Below, in pieces: positions 1-5,468 of a stretch of DNA of 5,468 nucleotides (position 1 is the stretch's first letter; every line of letters begins with the position of its first letter). Made by a program: the position numbers and the translations under genes. The stretch spans positions 1 to 5,468 of the forward strand of contig JAKANT010000154.1 of the NCBI GenBank assembly GCA_021823635.1, given 5' to 3'. This DNA is from Pseudomonadota bacterium. GTDB lineage: Bacteria > Pseudomonadota > Gammaproteobacteria > Burkholderiales > Burkholderiaceae_F. A model generated the notes under the pieces. That model did not search any database. It was not told the DNA's origin and saw only the letters and a program-made list of their open reading frames with translations.

Positions 1-736
<736 letters not shown>

Positions 737-742
737 AGCTGT

Positions 743-748
743 CCCCTC
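743..748 (-). promoter_or_regulatory. Ribosome binding site of acs
   Basis: GAGGGG on the minus strand, 6 nt before the ATG at 736. It supports this start for acs. Confidence 0.7.
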
Positions 749-756
749 GCGGTTGG

Positions 757-775
757 GACCCCTCTTCCGAGGGTC
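757..775 (-). other. Bulged hairpin with GNRA-type loop in the acs leader
   Basis: On the minus strand GACCC pairs with GGGTC, then TC pairs with GA around a GGAA tetraloop, leaving one bulged G. It lies 20-38 nt before the acs start. If the -10 proposed at 781-786 is right, it would form at or very near the 5' end of the mRNA. It has no U-tract, so it is not an intrinsic terminator. A role in mRNA stability is only a guess. Confidence 0.4.
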
Positions 776-780
776 GATGA

Positions 781-813
781 ACGGTAGGAAAAAGCCCTTA
801 CAAAAACCTTACA
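781..813 (-). promoter_or_regulatory. Putative acs promoter with tandem 7-bp operator, 11-bp period
   Basis: On the minus strand TGTAAGG occurs twice (813-807 and 802-796), separated by TTTT, so the half-sites repeat every 11 bp, one helical turn. Nine nt further is TACCGT (786-781), a weak -10 (3 of 6 consensus bases) lying 45-50 nt before the acs ATG. A direct-repeat box replacing the -35 about 10 bp from the -10 is the known layout of promoters activated by PhoB/OmpR-family response regulators. The repeat is directly visible. The promoter call and the regulator class are inferences, and I do not recognise the exact motif. Confidence 0.45.
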
Positions 814-823
814 GGCGCATTTG

Positions 824-852
824 GCGATGCAGCATCGCTGCCGTGCAGCATC
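824..852. repeat. Overlapping palindromes and 9-bp direct repeat after the dehydrogenase gene
   Basis: A perfect 15-bp palindrome, GCGATGC-A-GCATCGC, occupies 824-838. TGCAGCATC occurs twice (828-836 and 844-852), a direct repeat with 16-bp period. GCTGC (837-841) and GCAGC (845-849) form a further hairpin. In minus-strand RNA these stems share bases and so exclude one another. The cluster begins 17 nt beyond the dehydrogenase stop codon. No U-run follows directly, so a classical terminator is not supported. It could be an operator, a transcript-end structure or chance. Confidence 0.4.
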
Positions 853-868
853 CTCAAACTCCTTCTCG

Positions 869-2125
869 CTACAGCTGCGCCGGCGGCGTGTAATAAGGTG
901 CCGTCGCGCCGAGATTCTGCTTCGCGCGCGCCAGTTCTGCACGGGCGACCACGCGCAGGTGGACTTCGTCCGGGCCGTCGACGAAACGCAATGCGCGGCC
1001 CCAACTCCACAAAAAGGCAAGCGGCGTGTCGGCGGTCAGCCCCATGGCGCCGAAGACCTGGATTGCGCGATCCAGCACCCGGGTTTGCAATCGGCCGGCA
1101 AGCACCTTGATCGCCGAAACGTCCACGCGCGCCGCGAGGTTTCCCTCTCGATCGATGCGATCAGCCGCGCGCAGAACCAACAGGCGAGCCTGGTCGATCT
1201 CGATGCGCGACTCGGCGATCCAGTCCTGCACGTTGGCGTAGTCGGCGAGGTAGCGGCCGAAGGTGCGGCGCGCGAGCGCGCGTTCGCACATCAGTTCGAG
1301 CGCCAGTTCGCACTGGCCGATCGTGCGCATACAGTGATGGATGCGGCCCGGGCCCAGGCGCGCTTGCGCGAGCGCGAAACCGGCCCCCTCCTCGCCCAGC
1401 CGATTGGCGATTGGCACGCGCACGTCGCTGAACACGATCTCGCAATGCCCCTCGACGGCGAGGTGATGCATGATGGGTAAATTGCGCACGATGCGCACGC
1501 CCGGCGTGTCCAGCGGCACGATCACCATCGAATGGCGCTGGTGCGGCGGGCGTTCCCCGCGCGCGTCGGACACCCCCATCACGATCGCGAAGCGGCAGTT
1601 CGGATGCAGCGCGCCGGTGGTGAACCACTTGCGGCCGTTGATCACGTACTCGTCGCCACGGCGCACGATGGTGGTCTGGATGTTGGTGGCGTCCGAGGAC
1701 GCGACGTCGGGCTCGGTCATCGCGAACGCCGAACGGATCTCGCCGGCGAGCAAGGGCTTCAACCAGCGGTCGTACTGCTGCGGCGTGGCGAACAGGTGCA
1801 GCAGTTCCATGTTTCCGGTATCGGGTGCGCTGCAATTGAACACTTCGGACGCCCAGGGCACGCGTCCCATGATCTCCGCCAGCGGCGCGTACTCGAGATT
1901 GGTAAGCCGGGTGCCCGGTTCGTCGTCGCGCAGCGACGGCAGGAACAGGTTCCATAGGCCCTCGTCCCTGGCCAGCGCCTTCAGGTCTTCCATGAGCTGG
2001 CGCGGGTAGACGCCCGCCTCGGCCTGCGCATGCCACGCGCGGTTGTGCGGCAGGACGTAGCGGTCCATGAAGTCCTGCAGCCGGCGCTGCATCAGGCGCG
2101 TTCTCTCGCTGTATTGGAAATCCAT
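869..2125 (-). CDS. Acyl-CoA dehydrogenase, ACAD10/ACAD11 type
   Basis: Cytoplasmic FAD enzyme expected to introduce an alpha-beta double bond into an acyl-CoA and pass electrons to electron-transfer flavoprotein. The 418 residues give a complete fold: helical N-domain (about 1-130), beta domain with AMTEPDVASSDATN (135-148) and NGRKW (163-167), and C-terminal helical domain (about 245-405). FNCSAPDTGNME (96-107), LGPGRIHHCMRT (257-268), DWIAESRIEI (301-310) and DGPDEVHL (383-390) closely resemble the dehydrogenase half of animal ACAD10/11 and its bacterial relatives. Where medium-chain dehydrogenases carry the catalytic Glu, this protein has an Asp (D383), as expected for that subfamily. The ATG at 2125 is chosen over an in-frame ATG at 2266 because AGGAGG precedes it by 5 nt and the 47 extra residues are Arg-rich and unlike the family. 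The exact substrate cannot be read from the sequence. No kinase-like (APH) partner is visible beside it. Confidence 0.93.
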   Translation of the reverse strand: MDFQYSERTRLMQRRLQDFMDRYVLPHNRAWHAQAEAGVYPRQLMEDLKALARDEGLWNLFLPSLRDDEPGTRLTNLEYAPLAEIMGRVPWASEVFNCSAPDTGNMELLHLFATPQQYDRWLKPLLAGEIRSAFAMTEPDVASSDATNIQTTIVRRGDEYVINGRKWFTTGALHPNCRFAIVMGVSDARGERPPHQRHSMVIVPLDTPGVRIVRNLPIMHHLAVEGHCEIVFSDVRVPIANRLGEEGAGFALAQARLGPGRIHHCMRTIGQCELALELMCERALARRTFGRYLADYANVQDWIAESRIEIDQARLLVLRAADRIDREGNLAARVDVSAIKVLAGRLQTRVLDRAIQVFGAMGLTADTPLAFLWSWGRALRFVDGPDEVHLRVVARAELARAKQNLGATAPYYTPPAQL

Positions 2126-2130
2126 GCGGC

Positions 2131-2136
2131 CCTCCT
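2131..2136 (-). promoter_or_regulatory. Ribosome binding site deciding the dehydrogenase start
   Basis: A perfect AGGAGG on the minus strand with a 5-nt spacer to the ATG at 2125. It decides the start against the longer in-frame reading from 2266. Confidence 0.85.
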
Positions 2137-2155
2137 GTGAAGCCGGCATGCTGAC

Positions 2156-2182
2156 AAGCCTGCGCGCGAAGGCTTTTGCGCG
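2156..2182. other. Inverted repeats in the divergent intergenic region
   Basis: AAGCCT (2156-2161) and AGGCTT (2170-2175) form 6-bp arms around an 8-nt loop. GCGCGAA and TTTGCGC overlap this as a second, wobble-containing inverted repeat (about 2164-2181). The site lies 30-57 nt upstream of the dehydrogenase start, between it and the divergent ACT gene. That is where an operator for either gene would sit, but no known motif is recognised. Confidence 0.3.
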
Positions 2183-2240
2183 AGGACAAAGTTGCCGGCT
2201 GCCGCCGCGGCCCGAGCGCGGCCCACGCGCCCGCCGCCGC

Positions 2241-2269
2241 TTGAGCCGGCCTCCGATCCTGCGCACAAT
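2241..2269 (+). promoter_or_regulatory. Candidate sigma-70 promoter of the ACT-domain gene
   Basis: TTGAGC (2241-2246) and CACAAT (2264-2269) are separated by exactly 17 bp, and each matches 4 of 6 consensus bases. The downstream ATG at 2302 leaves a leader of roughly 25 nt. In DNA this GC-rich a 4+4 match is suggestive only. Confidence 0.4.
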
Positions 2270-2301
2270 GAGCCGGTCCGCGGCTGCGCCGGAGAACGAC
2301 G

Positions 2302-2751
2302 ATGCCCGATACGGTACGCAGGATCGCTCACTACACGGTGACAGTGCCCAATCGCCCCGGCGCGGCGTTCAACGTGCTGGCGGCGCTGGTCAGCGCCGGC
2401 ATCAACCTGCTCGCGTGCAGCGGCACGCCGCAGGGCCGCCGTGCGCGCATCGACGTCGTTCCGGACGACCCGCGCAAGTTCGGCCGCGTCGCCAAGAAGG
2501 CCGGGTTCGCCTTCGACGCCAAGCGGGCGGGCTTCCTGATCCAGGGCGACGACCGTCCGGGCGCGCTCGCCGAGTACCTGAAAAGGCTCGCCGACGCAGA
2601 GATCAACGTCGCCGGCATCGACGGGGTGACCGCCGGCGCCGGCCGCTGGGGCGCGATCCTGTGGGTCGAGTCGGCGGATCTCGCACGCGCGGCACGCACG
2701 CTGCGCGCGCGAAGGGAACGTCGACAAATCGACGGACCCCCGGAGCGCTGA
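2302..2751 (+). CDS. Small tandem ACT-domain protein
   Basis: A 149-residue protein made almost entirely of two ACT domains, the small-molecule (often amino acid) binding fold of metabolic regulators. Domain 1 spans about residues 9-72, with VPNRPGAAFNVLAALVSAGI (15-34). Domain 2 spans about 76-138, with GDDRPGALAEYLKRLADAEI (82-101). Both carry the RPG turn (18-20, 85-87) where ACT domains usually bind ligand at the dimer interface. The last 12 or so residues are Arg-rich and probably flexible. No catalytic or DNA-binding domain is fused, so it is a stand-alone ACT protein. Its ligand and partner are unknown. GGAGAA (2291-2296) lies 5 nt before the ATG. It is divergent from the dehydrogenase gene across 176 bp and convergent with the tRNA-serS cluster. 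It is likely monocistronic. The fold is fairly secure, the role is not. Confidence 0.85.
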   Translation: MPDTVRRIAHYTVTVPNRPGAAFNVLAALVSAGINLLACSGTPQGRRARIDVVPDDPRKFGRVAKKAGFAFDAKRAGFLIQGDDRPGALAEYLKRLADAEINVAGIDGVTAGAGRWGAILWVESADLARAARTLRARRERRQIDGPPER

Positions 2752-3045
2752 ACACGGGACGGACATTGCGCGGTGCCCCACGTTGGAATCCACTTTGGCG
2801 GAACACGTGTCGCAGTTGACCCAGCAGCAAACAACACTCGGGGCGCGCCACGATCCTCACGTCGATTGACTGGTACTGCGAGCCGCTTCGGGGTTTGACC
2901 GCGACGGCGCGCTGCGCTCCACGAACTGTTCCTGCGGGAGGCTGGACGTAACCAAATGTTCTCGCCCTATCGTTTCGGCCGAAGTGCCGCTTACGTCAGC
3001 AGTTCCGTTGCCTGTCGATCCTCGAGGCGAATGTGCTTGCAGCAC
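2752..3045. other. Intergenic stretch without a recognisable gene
   Basis: About 290 bp between the ACT-domain gene and the terminator-like hairpin beside the tRNA. No reading frame here has a good ribosome site or protein-like composition. Visible items are a 10-bp palindrome TTCGGCCGAA (2974-2983) and a small hairpin TGTGCT-TGC-AGCACA (3032-3046). No convincing terminator directly follows the ACT stop codon. A small RNA ending at 3064 cannot be excluded, but I see no matching promoter. Confidence 0.6.
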
Positions 3046-3064
3046 AGCGCCGGCGGCGCTTTTT
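3046..3064 (+). terminator. Terminator-like hairpin on the plus strand, facing the tRNA
   Basis: AGCGCC (3046-3051) pairs with GGCGCT (3055-3060) around GGC, and a five-T run (3060-3064) follows, as in an intrinsic terminator for plus-strand transcription. It would stop transcripts from the ACT gene before they run antisense through the tRNA, which begins 5 bp further. On the minus strand the stem is preceded by A residues and has no U-tract after it, so it is a poor terminator for the tRNA itself. Confidence 0.55.
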
Positions 3065-3068
3065 CGCT

Positions 3069-3160
<92 letters not shown>

Positions 3161-3181
3161 GACGTCCGCAGCTGCGGCGTC
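3161..3181. repeat. 21-bp near-perfect palindrome touching the tRNA 5' end
   Basis: GACG-CCGCAG pairs with CTGCGG-CGTC, with a single extra T breaking the symmetry, centred on CAGCTG. It abuts the first base of tRNA-Ser, where RNase P would cut the precursor. It could affect precursor folding, act as an operator, or be a recombination scar. The symmetry is visible, the role is not. Confidence 0.45.
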
Positions 3182-3185
3182 GAAT

Positions 3186-3206
3186 GCTAGCGCACGAGGC
3201 GCTAGC
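3186..3206. repeat. Hairpin with 8-bp arms upstream of tRNA-Ser
   Basis: GCTAGCGC (3186-3193) and GCGCTAGC (3199-3206) are perfect inverted copies around the loop ACGAG. It lies 26 nt upstream of the tRNA, between the neighbouring palindrome and the first 48-bp repeat. No T-run follows on either strand, so it is probably not an intrinsic terminator. Confidence 0.5.
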
Positions 3207-3210
3207 GCAT

Positions 3211-3258
3211 TGGCTTCGGCTGACGCTCGCTACGCTCGCATGACCCTTCGCCGCAACC
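3211..3258. repeat. 48-bp direct repeat, copy 1
   Basis: Starts TGGCTTCGGCT and ends CGCCGCAACC. It is identical to copy 2 at 47 of 48 positions; the only difference is G at 3222 versus C at 3285. Inside, ACGCTCGC occurs twice with one base between. The terminal CAACC together with the following T (3254-3259) pairs with AGGTTG (3268-3273) over an 8-nt AT-rich loop, so the unit closes with a hairpin. It shows no coding signal. It resembles a short dispersed intergenic repeat, but the family is not identified. Confidence 0.85.
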
Positions 3259-3273
3259 TTCAAAATCAGGTTG

Positions 3274-3321
3274 TGGCTTCGGCTCACGCTCGCTACGCTC
3301 GCATGACCCTTCGCCGCAACC
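3274..3321. repeat. 48-bp direct repeat, copy 2
   Basis: Second copy of the repeat starting at 3211, with a 63-bp period and a 15-bp spacer between copies. Its terminal CAACC opens a stronger hairpin than in copy 1: CAACCGGCC (3317-3325) pairs with GGCCGGTTG (3330-3338) over TTGC. The two copies therefore keep the repeat and the pairing but differ in the loop and inner stem. The hairpin ends directly against the tRNA-Ser fragment at 3339. Confidence 0.85.
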
Positions 3322-3338
3322 GGCCTTGCGGCCGGTTG

Positions 3339-3360
3339 TCGACCACTCTGCCGCCTTTCC
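3339..3360 (-). pseudogene. Truncated 5' fragment of a second tRNA-Ser
   Basis: Read on the minus strand, these 22 nt match the first 22 nt of the intact tRNA-Ser at 20 positions, covering the 5' acceptor strand (GGAAAGG), the linker and the D-arm up to GTCGA. The match stops inside the D-loop, where the hairpin of repeat copy 2 begins. There is no anticodon arm, variable arm, T-arm or 3' acceptor strand, so it cannot make a tRNA. It indicates that a second tRNA-Ser gene once lay in tandem here, or that a partial duplication occurred. Confidence 0.8.
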
Positions 3361-3368
3361 CGGGCCGG

Positions 3369-3387
3369 CTTCGTGCGGGGCGCGAAG
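3369..3387. other. Hairpin just after the serS stop codon
   Basis: CTTCGTGC (3369-3376) and GCGCGAAG (3380-3387) form 8 bp including one G-T pair, around GGG. The hairpin starts 6 nt beyond the serS stop on the minus strand. The sequence after it on that strand is GC-rich with no U-run, so it may stabilise the mRNA end or weakly terminate. Read-through into the tRNA is not excluded. Confidence 0.4.
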
Positions 3388-3393
3388 TTTATC

Positions 3394-4689
3394 TCAGACT
3401 TGCGGTGCGAGCCGCTCCGCGCCGCCCATGTAGGGGCGCAGCGCCGTTGGAATCAGCACCGAGCCGTCGGCCTGCTGGTGGTTCTCCAGCACCGCCACCA
3501 AGGTGCGGCCGACCGCGAGCCCCGACCCGTTCAGCGTATGCACGAGTTCGTTTCTTCCCTGCGCGGTCTTGACGCGCGCGTGCATGCGGCGCGCCTGGAA
3601 CGCCTCGCAGTTGGAACACGACGAGATTTCCCGGTACGCGTTCTGCGCCGGCAACCACACTTCGAGATCGTAGGTCTTGGCCGCGCCGAAACCGAGGTCG
3701 CCGGTGCATAGCTGCACCACGCGGTACGGCAGCTCGAGCCGGCGCAGCACCTCCTCGGCGTGCCGCACCATCTCTTCCAGCGCCTCGTACGAACGCTGCG
3801 GGTGCTCGATGCGCACCAGCTCGACCTTGTCGAACTGGTGCTGACGGATCATGCCGCGCGTGTCTTTGCCGTAGCTGCCGGCCTCGGAGCGAAAGCACGG
3901 CGTGTGCGCGGTGAGCTTGATCGGCAGGTCGCTCTCCTTGAGGATCGCGTCGCGCACGAAATTTGTGAGCGACACTTCGGCGGTCGGAATCAGGTACATC
4001 GTCTCGCCCGCCCCTTCGTGGCCGCCCTTCTTGGCCGCGAAAAGATCCTGCTCGAACTTCGGCAACTGGCCGGTGCCGGTCAGGGTCTCGGCGCTCACGA
4101 TGTACGGCGTATAGCACTCGACATAACCATGCTCGCGCGTCTGCAGGTCGAGCATGAACTGGGCGAGCGCCCGGTGCAGCCGCGCCACCTGACCTTTCAT
4201 TACGACGAAGCGCGCGCCGGACAACTTGGCCGAGGTTTCGAAATCCAGCCCCAGCGGCGTGCCGACGTCGACGTGATCGCGCACCGGAAAATCGAAGCGC
4301 CGCGGCTCGCCCCAGCGGCGCACTTCGACGTTGTCCTGCGCCGAGCGCCCGACCGGCACCGAAGGATGGGGCAGGTTCGGCACGCCGAGCAGCAGCGCGT
4401 GCAGCCGCGCCTGGACGTCGGCGAGCTGCGCCTCCAGCGCTTTCAATCGATCGGGAAGCGCCGCCGCCTCGCTCATCAATGCGGCGGCGTCTTCGCCCTT
4501 GGCGCGCAACTGGCCGATCTGCTTGGCGAGCGCGTTCTTCTTCGCCTGCAACTGCTCGGTTGCCACTTGCACGGCCTTGCGCTCGGCTTCCAGCGCTTCG
4601 AACGCTGCCGTATCGAACTCGAAGCCGCGCGTGCGCAGGCGCGCGGCCGCGTCGGCCAGGTCTTTGCGCAGCAGGGCGATGTCGATCAT
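3394..4689 (-). CDS. serS: Seryl-tRNA synthetase
   Basis: Class II aminoacyl-tRNA synthetase that activates serine with ATP and charges tRNA-Ser (and tRNA-Sec where present) in the cytoplasm as a dimer. The 431 residues match the usual bacterial length of about 430. The N-terminal helical hairpin (about 29-99, rich in Ala, Glu, Lys, Gln) is the coiled-coil arm that grips the long variable arm of tRNA-Ser. The catalytic core shows TGTGQLPKF (204-212), serine-site TAEVSLTN (236-243), motif 2 with FRSEAGSYGKDTRG (266-279) and motif 3 with LNGSGLAVGRTL (386-397). No key residue looks altered. The ATG at 4689 overlaps the rarA stop as ATGA. There is no good Shine-Dalgarno sequence before it, so translation is probably coupled to rarA. 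An intact tRNA-Ser lies downstream on the same strand. Confidence 0.98.
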   Translation of the reverse strand: MIDIALLRKDLADAAARLRTRGFEFDTAAFEALEAERKAVQVATEQLQAKKNALAKQIGQLRAKGEDAAALMSEAAALPDRLKALEAQLADVQARLHALLLGVPNLPHPSVPVGRSAQDNVEVRRWGEPRRFDFPVRDHVDVGTPLGLDFETSAKLSGARFVVMKGQVARLHRALAQFMLDLQTREHGYVECYTPYIVSAETLTGTGQLPKFEQDLFAAKKGGHEGAGETMYLIPTAEVSLTNFVRDAILKESDLPIKLTAHTPCFRSEAGSYGKDTRGMIRQHQFDKVELVRIEHPQRSYEALEEMVRHAEEVLRRLELPYRVVQLCTGDLGFGAAKTYDLEVWLPAQNAYREISSCSNCEAFQARRMHARVKTAQGRNELVHTLNGSGLAVGRTLVAVLENHQQADGSVLIPTALRPYMGGAERLAPQV

Positions 4690-5468
4690 GTCGTGCGGTT
4701 GTTCTTGGGGAGCGCGGATTGTACGGAGCCGGCGCTTTTCGCCTCGGCCGCCTTCGCATCGAGCGCGCGCAGTTGGCGCAGCCGCTCGGCGATCTTCGCT
4801 TCCAGTCCGCGCTCGGTGGGCTCGTACCAGCGGTGGCCCTGCAGCCCTTCGGGCAGATACGTCTCGCCGGCGGCGTACGCGCCCTCTTCGTCGTGCGCGT
4901 AGCGGTAGTCCTTGCCGTAGCCGAGTTCCTTCATCAGTCGGGTCGGCGCATTGCGCAGATGCAGCGGCACCGGGCGCGAGCCGTCGCGTTTGACGAACTC
5001 GCTGACGGCGCCGAGCGCGCGATACACGGCGTTGGACTTCGGCGCTACCGCGAGGTAGACGATCGCCTGCGCCAGCGCCAGTTCGCCCTCCGGCGAGCCG
5101 AGCCGCTCGTACGCCTCGGCCGCATCGAGCGCCATGCGCAGCGCGCGCGGATCGGCGAGCCCGATGTCTTCGACTGCCATGCGGATCGCGCGCCGCGCGA
5201 GATAGCGCGCATCGGCGCCGCCGTCGATCATGCGCGCCATCCAGTACAGCGCCGCGTCGGGGTCGGAGCCGCGCACCGCCTTGTGCAGCGCCGAGATCTG
5301 GTCGTAGAAGCTCTCGCCGTCCTTGTCGAAGCGGCGCAAGCTCGCCGGCAACACGCTGCGCAGAAAGTCCGCATCGATGTCGGCGCGGCCGCGCGCGGCC
5401 GCCGCCCGCGCGGCGACTTCCAGCGCATTGAGCAGCCGGCGCGCGTCGCCGTCGGCCAAGTCGGTCAA
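4686..5468 (-). CDS. rarA: Replication-associated recombination protein RarA, C-terminal part (cut by window edge)
   Basis: AAA+ ATPase (also called MgsA) related to clamp loaders and eukaryotic WRNIP1, acting at stalled replication forks. The visible 260 residues hold the sensor 2 segment GDARRLLNALE (7-17), the lid region, and the tetramerising C-terminal domain with FYDQISALHKAVRGSDPDAA (54-73), YWMARMIDGGADARYLARR (75-93) and VEDIGLADPRAL. The late conserved NAPTRLMKELGYGKDY and WYEPTERGLE segments also match. About 190 N-terminal residues, including Walker A and B, lie beyond the window, so no real start is visible. The frame is open to the edge. The last 25 or so residues are Ala/Lys-rich and look like a variable tail. 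The rarA-serS order is conserved in many proteobacteria, including E. coli (lolA-rarA-serS), and the ATGA overlap indicates one operon. Confidence 0.95.
   Translation of the reverse strand: MTDLADGDARRLLNALEVAARAAAARGRADIDADFLRSVLPASLRRFDKDGESFYDQISALHKAVRGSDPDAALYWMARMIDGGADARYLARRAIRMAVEDIGLADPRALRMALDAAEAYERLGSPEGELALAQAIVYLAVAPKSNAVYRALGAVSEFVKRDGSRPVPLHLRNAPTRLMKELGYGKDYRYAHDEEGAYAAGETYLPEGLQGHRWYEPTERGLEAKIAERLRQLRALDAKAAEAKSAGSVQSALPKNNRTT

Noticed and set aside
2126..2266. N-terminal extension of the dehydrogenase from an ATG at 2266
   Set aside because: The extra 47 residues are Arg-rich and unlike the family. The ATG at 2125 has a perfect AGGAGG.
2067..2819. 250-residue plus-strand frame overlapping the ACT gene
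   Set aside because: It is a different frame of the real ACT gene, with Arg/Gly/Pro-rich translation and no motif.
3211..3338. CRISPR array
   Set aside because: There are only two repeats, the 48-bp unit is long, the spacer is 15 bp, and the second hairpin continues from the repeat. No cas genes are present.
3339..3360. Integrated-element attachment site at the tRNA
   Set aside because: The duplicated part is the tRNA 5' end, not the 3' end usually copied by integrases. It is only 180 bp away, and no integrase or cargo lies between.
3389..4759. 456-residue minus-strand frame overlapping serS
   Set aside because: It is an Arg/Ala-rich shadow in another frame. SerS motifs 2 and 3 are in the 3394-4689 frame.
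5466..5468. TTG at the window edge as the start codon of rarA
   Set aside because: RarA proteins need about 190 more N-terminal residues with Walker motifs. The frame simply runs off the edge.

Overview
The window looks like an ordinary chromosomal segment of a high-GC proteobacterium, most likely a betaproteobacterium (Burkholderiales-like). This rests on the GC-rich third positions, the rarA-serS gene order and the protein sequences. It is an impression from sequence, not a computed placement. No phage, insertion sequence, CRISPR array or defence genes were seen. I did not find a convincing new multi-gene system.

Left part (1-2301): two minus-strand genes of acyl-CoA metabolism. The first is the N-terminal 245 residues of acetyl-CoA synthetase (acs), cut by the window edge. 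Upstream of it is a complete acyl-CoA dehydrogenase of the ACAD10/ACAD11 type. The 132-bp gap between them holds a perfect tandem direct repeat with 11-bp period, laid out like a PhoB/OmpR-family operator next to a possible -10. It also holds a GNRA-capped leader hairpin and a knot of overlapping inverted and direct repeats.

Middle (2302-3068): a divergent plus-strand gene for a small tandem-ACT-domain protein of unknown ligand. About 300 bp with no recognisable gene follow, ending in a plus-strand terminator-like hairpin that faces the convergent tRNA gene.

Right part (3069-5468): a minus-strand translation cluster. The C-terminal 260 residues of RarA overlap the serS start codon by ATGA, serS encodes a complete seryl-tRNA synthetase, and a complete tRNA-Ser(CGA) lies downstream in the same direction. 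The enzyme is thus followed by one of its own substrates.

The 233-bp spacer between serS and the tRNA is the most unusual stretch. It contains a 22-nt copy of the 5' end of tRNA-Ser that breaks off in the D-loop, two 48-bp direct repeats (47/48 identical) each closed by a different hairpin, and two palindromes against the tRNA 5' end. This looks like a decayed or rearranged tandem tRNA-Ser locus invaded by a repeat.
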